From Bacteroidaceae bacterium (lineage in GTDB: Bacteria > Bacteroidota > Bacteroidia > Bacteroidales > Bacteroidaceae): a DNA stretch of 10,666 nucleotides. The stretch's first letter is position 1, and every line of letters begins with the position of its first letter. The notes under the pieces are model-generated. The model saw only the letters and a program-made list of their open reading frames with translations, was not told where the DNA came from and ran no database searches. The stretch lies in the NCBI GenBank assembly GCA_017618515.1, contig JAFZUB010000064.1, positions 1-10,666 of the forward strand, in the 5' to 3' direction. Below, one piece after another: positions 1 to 6,843 of the stretch. The position numbers and the translations under genes are program-made.

Positions 1-1
1 T

Positions 2-1447
2 ATCCCGCCACAAGCACTGGAGATGGAGCGCTCGGTGCTCGGTTCTCTGATGGTTGACCGTGCCGGTTACGACCTGGTGACGGAGATTATCACTCCCGAA
101 AGCTTCTACGACAAAAAGCACCAGCTCATCTACGAGGCTATCCGCGACCTCGCCGTGGAGGACAAGCCGTTTGACGTACTCTCTGTCAAGGCGCGATTGG
201 AGAAGAAGGGCAACTTCAAGGACGCCGGTCAGATGGTCTATCTGGCAGACCTTATCCGCGAGGCCACTGGCTCTGCCGGCATACGCTACCACGCCGAGGT
301 GATTGCCGAGAAATACGTGAAGCGACAGCTCATCACGGCATCGAGCGAGGTGCAGACGAAAGCCTTCGACGAGACTGTCGATTCGAAGCAGTTGCTTGAC
401 GCTGCCCAGGATAATTTGTATAAAATAAGCGAACGTAGCCAGCGCACGGAATACACCCAGATAAATCCTATCATCAGGCGTGTCTATCAGTCGATAGAGG
501 AGGCTGCGAAGCTGAAAGGCAAACTCAGCGGCGTGCCCACATTGTTTCATAAGATTGACAAGATCACTGGCGGGTGGCAAAAGTCTGATCTCGTCATTAT
601 CGCTGCACGCCCTGCAATGGGCAAGACAGCCTTTGCTCTCTCCATGGCCCGCAACATAGCCGTGAGTCAGCGCATACCGATGGCGTTCTTCAGTCTTGAA
701 ATGAGCAATGACCAGTTGGTTAAGCGCCTGATTTCCAATGTCTGCGAGATAGAGGCGGAGAAGCTGCGCAGCGGTGATCTGCAGCCCTACGAATGGACTC
801 AGCTCGACTCTAAGATAACGGAGCTCAACGATGCACCGCTGTATGTTGACGACACATCGTCGTTGTCCATCTATGAACTGCGCACCAAGGCGCGTCGTCT
901 GGTGCAGGAGCATAATGTTGAGATAATTATGATTGACTACTTGCAGCTGATGACTGCCTCCGGCTCAGGCATCCGCTTTGGCAACCGCCAAGAGGAGGTG
1001 TCCCATATCAGCCGTTCGCTCAAGGCTCTTGCCAAAGACCTGAATGTGCCGGTGATAGCTTTGTCGCAGGTGAACCGCGAGGTCACAAAGCGTGAGGGCG
1101 AGGAAGCCAAGCGACCGCAGCTGAGCGACCTCCGCGAGTCGGGAGCCATAGAGCAAGATGCCGATATCGTATGCTTCCTCCATCGCCCCGAATACTACAA
1201 AATCTACCAGTCGGCCGACAACACCCAGGACTATCGCGGCAAGGCGGAGTTTATCTTTGCCAAACACCGCAACGGTGCGCTCGATATTGTGCACCTGAAA
1301 TTCAAGCCCGAGTTGACACGCTTCATGAATCTGGACGACTATTCGGGCGGCGGCACCATCAAAGCCCGAGAAAAAGATTCTCAATCCTCTGCGGACAATG
1401 ATCAATGGCCAGTGGTCAATGATCAATCATCTGAACCTCCCTTCTAA
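2..1447 (+). CDS. dnaB: Replicative DNA helicase DnaB (5' partial)
   Basis: Hexameric RecA-fold helicase that unwinds DNA at the replication fork using ATP. The frame is open from base 2 and reads IPPQALEMERSVLG, the conserved start of the DnaB N-terminal domain, so the true start is upstream and the ATG at 23 is internal. Numbered from that Met: N-terminal domain about 1-105; linker helix about 140-165; Walker A ARPAMGKT at 195-202 (Lys201); catalytic Glu225 in FFSLEMS; Walker B IIMIDYLQL with Asp305; Gln349 in ALSQVNR; RESGAIEQDAD at 371-381; KHRNG with the arginine-finger region at 414-418. No intein is present. The last 25 or so residues are a low-complexity polar tail encoded partly by a 7-bp repeat tract (1396-1430). 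The stop lies 2 bp before the next start, suggesting co-transcription. The assignment is secure; only the extreme N-terminus is missing. Confidence 0.97.
   Translation: MPPQALEMERSVLGSLMVDRAGYDLVTEIITPESFYDKKHQLIYEAIRDLAVEDKPFDVLSVKARLEKKGNFKDAGQMVYLADLIREATGSAGIRYHAEVIAEKYVKRQLITASSEVQTKAFDETVDSKQLLDAAQDNLYKISERSQRTEYTQINPIIRRVYQSIEEAAKLKGKLSGVPTLFHKIDKITGGWQKSDLVIIAARPAMGKTAFALSMARNIAVSQRIPMAFFSLEMSNDQLVKRLISNVCEIEAEKLRSGDLQPYEWTQLDSKITELNDAPLYVDDTSSLSIYELRTKARRLVQEHNVEIIMIDYLQLMTASGSGIRFGNRQEEVSHISRSLKALAKDLNVPVIALSQVNREVTKREGEEAKRPQLSDLRESGAIEQDADIVCFLHRPEYYKIYQSADNTQDYRGKAEFIFAKHRNGALDIVHLKFKPELTRFMNLDDYSGGGTIKAREKDSQSSADNDQWPVVNDQSSEPPF
1396..1430. repeat. Period-7 degenerate tract in the dnaB tail
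   Basis: Five consecutive heptamers: caatgat, caatggc, cagtggt, caatgat, caatcat. They encode about residues 459-469 of the DnaB C-terminal tail (numbered from the Met at 23). Units 2 and 5 share the reading phase in which the consensus would read CAA TGA. They read CAA TGG and CAA TCA instead, so the frame stays open. The tract lies outside the helicase core. Confidence 0.8.
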
Positions 1448-1449
1448 TT

Positions 1450-2292
1450 ATGACCTTCCGACAAGTCTATATGCGATTTAAGGCTTGGCAGCGCCATCCC
1501 TACACCTATCAGTTCAAGGACCAGGCACTCCACCGCTGCGCCAACTGCGGCCACACGTTCAGAGGCAACTACTGCCCCTGCTGTTCGCAGCAGGCTGGGG
1601 TGGGGCGAGTCACCTGGGCGGCGCTGAAGCAAAATATCATGATGGTGTGGGGCATGGAGTCCCGTTCACTGCCCTATTCGTTGGTGCAGCTGATAGGACG
1701 CCCGGGCTATTTCATCCGCGACTACATCAGCGGTCGGCGTCAGGTGTGCTTCCCGCCAGTGAAGATGCTCGTCATCGTGGGCATTATCGTTACCCTCTTG
1801 GAGCACCTCGTGACCCCGCAGCTCACCATCACAGAGATGGAGGCGGCGGCTCAGACACTCAAAGAGGCGCATATCGACTTCCTGACGTCCGTCTTCTTGT
1901 GGCTTGGCAACCATAGGGAGTGGAGCACCCTCATCTACGGCTGCTTCATGATATTCCCCACATGGCTTATGTTTCGCAAGGCGCCGGCCTATCCGCGGCA
2001 TACCATTCCCGAGGGCTTCTTCATACAGGTGATGATATGCACTATTGTTGTCATAGTAGAGCCCTTCGACGAGTGGAGAGTGCTATATCCCTTTATGGTA
2101 GTCTATTATGTAGTAACCTATCGCCAGCTTTTCGGCTATGGCTGGTGGTCCACCATCTGGCGACTGGCGGTGACTGCCCTGCTCATGCTGCTTACCTTCG
2201 TTGTGCTCATGCTGCTCATCGGTATGGTTATCGGCATCATCCTCGTAATGACAGGTCAAGCTCCCGCACCAGGAACGACCCTCTCCTTCTAG
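1450..2292 (+). CDS. DUF3667-type zinc-ribbon membrane protein
   Basis: Function unknown. This 280-residue protein has a cytoplasmic N-terminal zinc-ribbon-like motif with Cys30, Cys33, Cys42 and Cys45 (CANCG, then YCPCC), followed by the pattern typical of the DUF3667 family: a short amphipathic segment, a Gly-Arg-Pro-Gly turn (83-86), DYISGRRQV at 91-99 and FPPVKML at 101-107. Hydrophobic, probably membrane-spanning stretches are at about 103-121, 157-175, 190-206, 211-227 and 236-267; the last is long enough for one or two spans. The ATG at 1450 follows the dnaB stop by 2 bp, so it is probably translated from the same message. Nothing in the sequence links it to replication, and the adjacency may be only an operon effect. 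Family recognition is from the Cys pattern and the following motif. Confidence 0.85.
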   Translation: MTFRQVYMRFKAWQRHPYTYQFKDQALHRCANCGHTFRGNYCPCCSQQAGVGRVTWAALKQNIMMVWGMESRSLPYSLVQLIGRPGYFIRDYISGRRQVCFPPVKMLVIVGIIVTLLEHLVTPQLTITEMEAAAQTLKEAHIDFLTSVFLWLGNHREWSTLIYGCFMIFPTWLMFRKAPAYPRHTIPEGFFIQVMICTIVVIVEPFDEWRVLYPFMVVYYVVTYRQLFGYGWWSTIWRLAVTALLMLLTFVVLMLLIGMVIGIILVMTGQAPAPGTTLSF

Positions 2293-2304
2293 AAACAAAA
2301 AGGC

Positions 2305-2321
2305 GGGAGGAGGCTTCTCCC
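2305..2321 (+). terminator. Weak hairpin after the dnaB-DUF3667 pair
   Basis: GGGAGGA (2305-2311) pairs with TTCTCCC (2315-2321) around a 3-nt loop: seven pairs, one of them G-U. It starts 13 bp after the stop of the DUF3667 gene. No T-run follows directly, only scattered T-rich sequence, so it is a weak or partial terminator at best. Confidence 0.3.
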
Positions 2322-2445
2322 CTTCGCTCAGTGTTTGTATCTTTCTGCTTTGCCTTTTGCAAATTAAAGATTGAAAAGAAATCTGAAATAAAGGTAAAAA
2401 AGGGGAAAAAGTATGGTTTCGTGCGCGTATGTGAGATAAATGTTG

Positions 2446-2453
2446 TAACTTCG
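2446..2453 (+). promoter_or_regulatory. Candidate Bacteroidetes -7 promoter element
   Basis: TAACTTCG matches the Bacteroidetes primary-sigma -7 consensus TAnnTTTG with one mismatch and lies 25 bp upstream of the ATG at 2479, in the AT-rich 2293-2478 gap. No good TTTG -33 element sits at the usual spacing: the nearest TTTC is 25 bp upstream. A second one-mismatch match is TATCTTTC at 2338-2345. Either could start transcription of the outer-membrane protein gene. Confidence 0.35.
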
Positions 2454-2478
2454 CAGCCGCTAATTGTATATAGTTCAG

Positions 2479-5073
2479 ATGCACAGATTCATTCTATTGA
2501 TATATCTGCTTATGGGTGGCGCTCTCACACTGCTGGCGCAGAATCTCACTGGCCGTGTCATTGACTCGGAGTCAGGAGAGCCGATAGCATGGGCCAACGT
2601 ATATTACGACGGCATGCCCGTAGGCACCAACACCAACGAGAAGGGGCGTTTCTCCTTGCCTCTGCATGAGGGCAAGACTCTCATCGTCAGCTTTATGGGC
2701 TATGAGAAACAGACTTTCCGCATCAACTCTGCCATAGAGATGGAGGTGAGGCTGAAATGGTCGCCGCAGGAATTGAAGACTGCTGTGGTGAAGGCTAAGC
2801 GTAAGAAGTATTCGCGCAAGAACAACCCTGCCGTGGAGTTGATGAAAAAGGTTATCAAGGCGAAGAAACAGACTGATATCCATAGACATGACTACTTCTC
2901 CTATAATCTTTACAAGAAGTTGACTTTCGCCTTCAACGACGTGAGCGAGAAGAGTCTGAAGGAGGGCTTGCTCAAGAAGATGCCGTTCCTGCAAAACCAC
3001 GTGGAGGTATGCTCTGAAACTGGCAAGCGTATACTGCCTATCACATTTCAGGAGACCACCTCGCGCCAGATTTGGCGCAAGAGTCCTGCCACCGAGAAGA
3101 CCATCATCACGGGTAAAAGGGAGGACGGCCTGAATAAGTTCTTCACCACCGGCGAGATACTGAACAGTATCTTGGCCGACTGCTTCACGGACGTGGATAT
3201 CTTTGACGACAACGTGCGTCTGCTGCGTCACCAGTTTATATCGCCCATCTCTGCCAAGAATGCCATCAGCTTCTACCGCTTTTTCATTCAGGACACGGTG
3301 TATGTGGGCGACGACAAGTGCATTGAGGTGACGTTCACGCCCAACAATCCACAGGACTTCGGCTTTAGCGGCAGCTTGTTCATCATGGCCGACTCGACCT
3401 ACAGGGTAAGGCAGTCTAAGCTGCTCATCCCACACAGCTCGGACGTGAATTTTGTGGAGCAGCTGAATGTGAACCAGGAGTTTAAGCACCTGCCCACGGG
3501 CGACCAGGTACTGGAGAGCAACAAGATGACTGTGCAGCTGTCGGCCATCATGGATATGGCGCGGATGCAGGTGCAGCTCACCAATAGCTTTACCAACTAT
3601 AACCTGTCGGCGATACCTGACAAGGAGTTCCGTTTCGGTGGCACAGAGATTATCGACCCCAATGCCGAACTGAGAAACGATCAGTTCTGGGCTGACATGC
3701 GTACCGACTCGCTTACCAAGGCTGAGGCCGATATGCCGCAGATGGTGAAGGAGTTCCAGCAGATGAAGCATTTCAACGTGGCGATGTTTGTCTTTAAGGC
3801 TTTTGTGGAGAACTACGTGGAGACATCGAGCGACCCCAAGAAGCCGTCGCTCATAGATATAGGTCCGGTGAACACCATCTTCAGCCACAACTTTGTTGAC
3901 GGATTCCGTCTGCGTGCTTCTGCCCAGACGACGGCGAACCTCAACCCACACCTATTCGCCAAGGGCTATGTTGCATACGGATTTAAGGACCACCGCGTGA
4001 AGGGTATGGGCGAGCTGACCTATGCATTCAAAAAGAGGGCATATTCTGCTACCGAGTTCCCACTCAACAATCTGTCGGTGATTGCGCAGACTGATGTTAT
4101 GTCACCGTCCGACAAGTTCCTGCCCACGGATAAGGACAATGTGTTTACGTCGTTTAAGGTTACGACTGTTGACCAGATGATGTATTACACCACCTTCGGC
4201 GTGAAGTATCAGCGCGAATGGGCTAACGGTTTCGGCTTCGATGTTAGGGTGCAGAGAGAGCGTGACGAGGGAGTGGGTGCTCTTTTCTATCAGCCGCTCA
4301 ATGGTAGCCGTATGCCGTCACCCAACACCGACGACCATCTGCGCTACTTCAACACGACCGACATCCGACTGGGTGCAAGTTTCAGCCCCGGAGCCAAGTA
4401 TGTGAACACCAAGCAGCGTCGCATCCTGGTCAACAACGAGGCGCCTATCTTCACATTGTCGCACACGATGGGTGTGAAGATGCTGGGCGGCGAGCACAAC
4501 TATAACTTCACCGAGCTCACAGCCTATAAGCGTATGTGGCTGCCGTCGGCATGGGGTAGGATGGACTTCTACCTCAAGGCTGGCGCACAGTGGAACAAGG
4601 TGCCTTATCCGCTCCTTATCATGCCTGCTGCCAACCTCTCCTACGTAGTCCACAAGGGTACCTTCTGCATGGTCAACAATATGGAGTTCCTGAACGACCG
4701 CTATGCCTCGCTGATGATCAACTGGGACATCAACGGCAAGATATTCAACCGCATACCTCTGCTTCGCAAACTGAAGTGGCGTGAGGTGATGGGAGTCAAC
4801 GCCCTGTGGGGAACCCTCACCGACAAGAACAATCCCTCACTCCATCCCGACGACAGTCAGCTCTACTACTTCCCCGGCCATTTCAATGCCGACGGACAGT
4901 ACGAGTATTCCTCCTTCCTTATGGAGAGGAAGAAACCGTATGTCGAGGTGTATGCCGGTATTTACAATATTTTCAAGATTCTTCAGGTGCAGGCTGTGCG
5001 CAGGCTCAACTACCTCTACCTGCCCGACACCAAGAAGTGGGGCTGGCGAGTGAAGTTGGAATTGACTTTCTAA
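2479..5073 (+). CDS. Predicted outer-membrane DUF5686 protein with carboxypeptidase-regulatory-like domain
   Basis: Exact function unknown. A 864-residue exported protein. The ATG at 2479 is chosen because it begins a signal peptide directly (MHRFILLIYLLMGG, then LTLLAQ, cleavage likely near residue 21). An in-frame TTG at 2464 would add five residues and sit too close to the candidate promoter. Residues about 23-95 form a CarboxypepD_reg-like beta-sandwich (LTGRVIDSESGEPIAWANV, then TNEKGRFSL and SFMGYEKQTF). A basic stretch (KAKRKKYSRKNNPAVELMKKV, about 105-127) follows, characteristic of DUF5686 proteins. The C-terminal half has alternating aromatic/polar strands and ends in Phe (VKLELTF), as expected of an outer-membrane beta-barrel. 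No TonB-plug domain is seen, so it is not a typical SusC-like receptor. It probably has its own promoter. A long antisense open frame across 2572-3951 is treated as a shadow. Confidence 0.88.
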   Translation: MHRFILLIYLLMGGALTLLAQNLTGRVIDSESGEPIAWANVYYDGMPVGTNTNEKGRFSLPLHEGKTLIVSFMGYEKQTFRINSAIEMEVRLKWSPQELKTAVVKAKRKKYSRKNNPAVELMKKVIKAKKQTDIHRHDYFSYNLYKKLTFAFNDVSEKSLKEGLLKKMPFLQNHVEVCSETGKRILPITFQETTSRQIWRKSPATEKTIITGKREDGLNKFFTTGEILNSILADCFTDVDIFDDNVRLLRHQFISPISAKNAISFYRFFIQDTVYVGDDKCIEVTFTPNNPQDFGFSGSLFIMADSTYRVRQSKLLIPHSSDVNFVEQLNVNQEFKHLPTGDQVLESNKMTVQLSAIMDMARMQVQLTNSFTNYNLSAIPDKEFRFGGTEIIDPNAELRNDQFWADMRTDSLTKAEADMPQMVKEFQQMKHFNVAMFVFKAFVENYVETSSDPKKPSLIDIGPVNTIFSHNFVDGFRLRASAQTTANLNPHLFAKGYVAYGFKDHRVKGMGELTYAFKKRAYSATEFPLNNLSVIAQTDVMSPSDKFLPTDKDNVFTSFKVTTVDQMMYYTTFGVKYQREWANGFGFDVRVQRERDEGVGALFYQPLNGSRMPSPNTDDHLRYFNTTDIRLGASFSPGAKYVNTKQRRILVNNEAPIFTLSHTMGVKMLGGEHNYNFTELTAYKRMWLPSAWGRMDFYLKAGAQWNKVPYPLLIMPAANLSYVVHKGTFCMVNNMEFLNDRYASLMINWDINGKIFNRIPLLRKLKWREVMGVNALWGTLTDKNNPSLHPDDSQLYYFPGHFNADGQYEYSSFLMERKKPYVEVYAGIYNIFKILQVQAVRRLNYLYLPDTKKWGWRVKLELTF

Positions 5074-5080
5074 AGTTGGA

Positions 5081-5104
5081 AACTCTCGAACTTTCGAACT
5101 AAAA
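5081..5104. repeat. Period-8 tract before the sigma-54 activator gene
   Basis: Three octamers, aactctcg, aactttcg and aactaaaa, lie between the outer-membrane protein stop and the ATG at 5109. They have the same consensus as the longer array upstream of mfd (8090-8145). The tract merges into an A-run (5101-5107) that forms the A-rich leader of the next gene. It fills almost the whole 35-bp gap, so it may serve as leader or promoter sequence; aactttcg loosely resembles TAnnTTTG. Confidence 0.7.
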
Positions 5105-5108
5105 AAAC

Positions 5109-6350
5109 ATGAAATTCAACCTTCAGCAGATAAAGCGTCAATACGATATCATCGGCAACTGCGAGGCCCTCGACAGAGCCTTGGAGATAGCCCTCACTGT
5201 AGCCCCCACCGACCTCACTATGCTAATCCTCGGCGAGAACGGTGTGGGTAAGGATATCTTCTCGCGCATCGTCCATGACCACAGCCACCGCAATCGCAAG
5301 CGTTTTATGGCCATCAACTGCGGCTCCATACCCGAGGGCACTATCAACTCAGAGCTCTTCGGCCATGTCAAGGGCGCCTTCACCGATGCTACCAATGACC
5401 GAGAGGGTTATTTCTCCGTCTGCAACGGCGGCACTCTATTCCTCGACGAAGTGGGCGAGCTGCCTCTCACCACTCAGGCCTTGCTGCTCCGTGTGCTGGA
5501 GAAGGGCGAATATATCCCCGTAGGCTCCAGCGAAGTAAAGAAGACCGACGTGCGCCTCATTGCTGCCACCAATATCAATATGCTCAAGGCAGTGCGTGAG
5601 GGACGCTTCCGCGAAGACCTCTACTATCGCCTCAATGTGGTTAGCATCAATGTGCCGCCCCTGCGCGACAGAGGCAGCGATATCAATCTGCTGTTCAAGA
5701 AGTTTGCCCTCGATACCGCGACCAAGTATAATATGACGGAGCCCATAAGCCTCGACGAGGAGGCCTCCGCAGCACTGCGCCACTACTCATGGCCTGGCAA
5801 CATACGCCAGCTGCGCAACCTTGCCGAGAGCATGTCTATCACTGCTCCTCAGCGGGAGATAACGCTCGACATCCTGCGCCAGTATCTGCCCGACGATGAC
5901 AGTGCTACCATGCTCTCTGTCAACGACGACCGCAGCTATGAGAGCGAGCGTACCGTCATCTACACCTACCTGGCCCAGCTCGGACAAGAGGTGCAGAATC
6001 TCTCGCACGACTTGGCCGACCTGCGCAGTCAGTTGGGTATGCCTGCCAAGGCAGAGCGGGGTAGGGCGACTCTCTCGCTCCCCTCGTCAACGGCCGAGCA
6101 CGGCCTACCTCCAACCCCTCCCCAAAGGAGGGGAGAGAGGGCCTATCCAGGACAGCAGCCTGACGCCACTGACATAGAGTATGTTGACGCCGATGCCGAC
6201 GAGACTATGGAGGATGTCAAGAAAGACCTGTTGCGCGACACCCTGCGACGATTCCGCGGCTCGCGCAAGAAGACAGCTGAGCACCTCAACATCAGTGAGC
6301 GCTCGCTCTATAGGTATATAAAGGAATATGGCTTTGAGGATATCAAATAA
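5109..6350 (+). CDS. Sigma-54-dependent transcriptional activator (AAA+ and Fis-type HTH)
   Basis: Bacterial enhancer-binding protein that uses ATP hydrolysis to open promoters bound by RpoN (sigma-54) RNA polymerase. 413 residues with no N-terminal receiver, GAF or PAS domain: the AAA+ module starts by residue about 14. Seen: Walker A GENGVGKD (42-49), sigma-54-contact loop GAFTDA (89-94), Walker B GGTLFLDE (107-114), sensor I region around AATN (152-155), FREDLYYRLN (167-176), sensor II WPGNIRQL (228-235) and a C-terminal Fis-type HTH at about 374-408. Between AAA+ and HTH is a linker of about 110 residues with a likely coiled coil (279-310) and a Pro/Arg-rich insert (about 318-347) encoded by a GC-rich hairpin element. 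With no sensory domain, activity must be set by abundance or a partner. It heads the lptE-TPR-secG cluster, hinting at an envelope role. Its targets cannot be seen here. Confidence 0.93.
   Translation: MKFNLQQIKRQYDIIGNCEALDRALEIALTVAPTDLTMLILGENGVGKDIFSRIVHDHSHRNRKRFMAINCGSIPEGTINSELFGHVKGAFTDATNDREGYFSVCNGGTLFLDEVGELPLTTQALLLRVLEKGEYIPVGSSEVKKTDVRLIAATNINMLKAVREGRFREDLYYRLNVVSINVPPLRDRGSDINLLFKKFALDTATKYNMTEPISLDEEASAALRHYSWPGNIRQLRNLAESMSITAPQREITLDILRQYLPDDDSATMLSVNDDRSYESERTVIYTYLAQLGQEVQNLSHDLADLRSQLGMPAKAERGRATLSLPSSTAEHGLPPTPPQRRGERAYPGQQPDATDIEYVDADADETMEDVKKDLLRDTLRRFRGSRKKTAEHLNISERSLYRYIKEYGFEDIK
6115..6133. repeat. GC-rich perfect hairpin inside the sigma-54 activator linker
   Basis: CCCCTCC (6115-6121) pairs perfectly with GGAGGGG (6127-6133) around a 5-nt loop, CCAAA. 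A looser flanking symmetry exists: CTCTC-rich sequence at 6070-6085 against GAGAG-rich sequence at 6133-6140. GGCC-flanked GAGCAC also occurs at 6092-6105. The region encodes an insert of low-complexity residues (LPPTPPQRRGER) between the coiled coil and the HTH. It looks like a dispersed palindromic element accepted in frame, which is inference from one copy. Confidence 0.55.
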
Positions 6351-6840
6351 GGCGGTGCTTCTGCTCATGCCATTGCTTGTGGCATGCAGCGTGAGCTATA
6401 AGTTCACGGGCTCTTCGATAGACTATACCACCACCAAGACTATCGAGATTTCCGACTTCCCATTGCGCTCCGCCTATGTGTGGGCACCGATGCACTCGAT
6501 GTTCAATAACGAGCTTTCCGATATCTATGCCCGCCAGACCAAGCTGCGCCAGGTCAAACGACAGGGTGACCTGCAGCTCGCCGGTGAGATTGTGGAGTAC
6601 AGCCAGTTCAACAAGGCAGTCTCCGCCGACGGCTTCTCCAATCAGCCACAACACAAGATGACCGTCAACGTGCGCTTCATCAACAACCATAAGCACACCG
6701 ATGACTTTGAGCGCCGCTTTACTGCCACTGCTGAGTACGATGCCTCGCAGCAGCTCACCGCCGTGCAGGAGGAGCTAGTAACACAAATGATAAAAGACAT
6801 CGTCGACCAAATATTCAATGCCACTGTAGCCAACTGGTAA
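6328..6840 (+). CDS. lptE: LPS-assembly lipoprotein LptE
   Basis: Probable outer-membrane lipoprotein that partners LptD in delivering LPS to the outer leaflet. 170 residues. A short lipoprotein signal (MALRISNKAVLLLMPLLVAC) has the lipobox LVAC, with Cys20 as the lipidated residue. The following SVSYKF lacks the acidic surface-export signal, so a periplasm-facing position is expected. YKFTGSSI after the lipobox, GDLQLAGEIVEY in the middle and the ending DQIFNATVANW fit the Bacteroidetes LptE family in length and layout. The ATG at 6328 overlaps the end of the sigma-54 activator gene by 23 bp. It is preferred because it gives a complete lipoprotein signal; the next in-frame ATG (6367) would remove the basic n-region. 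Translational coupling is likely, and a 3-bp gap precedes the next gene. Confidence 0.88.
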   Translation: MALRISNKAVLLLMPLLVACSVSYKFTGSSIDYTTTKTIEISDFPLRSAYVWAPMHSMFNNELSDIYARQTKLRQVKRQGDLQLAGEIVEYSQFNKAVSADGFSNQPQHKMTVNVRFINNHKHTDDFERRFTATAEYDASQQLTAVQEELVTQMIKDIVDQIFNATVANW

Positions 6841-6843
6841 TCC

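Noticed and set aside
965..1426. A 153-codon minus-strand frame inside dnaB
   Set aside because: It overlaps conserved helicase motifs on the + strand and shows no recognisable features.
2293..2445. A possible small gene in the gap after the DUF3667 gene
   Set aside because: The only frames through it are extensions of out-of-frame shadows, and the sequence is AT-rich and looks like leader or promoter DNA.
2464..2478. TTG at 2464 as start of the outer-membrane protein
   Set aside because: It would add five residues before a complete signal peptide and lies only 10 bp after the candidate -7 element; the ATG at 2479 is better.
2572..3951. A 459-codon open frame on the minus strand, antisense to the outer-membrane protein gene
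   Set aside because: The + strand protein has a signal peptide, a recognisable domain order and a barrel-like C-terminus. The antisense translation is rich in His, Leu, Val and Arg with no recognisable motif, as expected from the complement of GC-rich codons.
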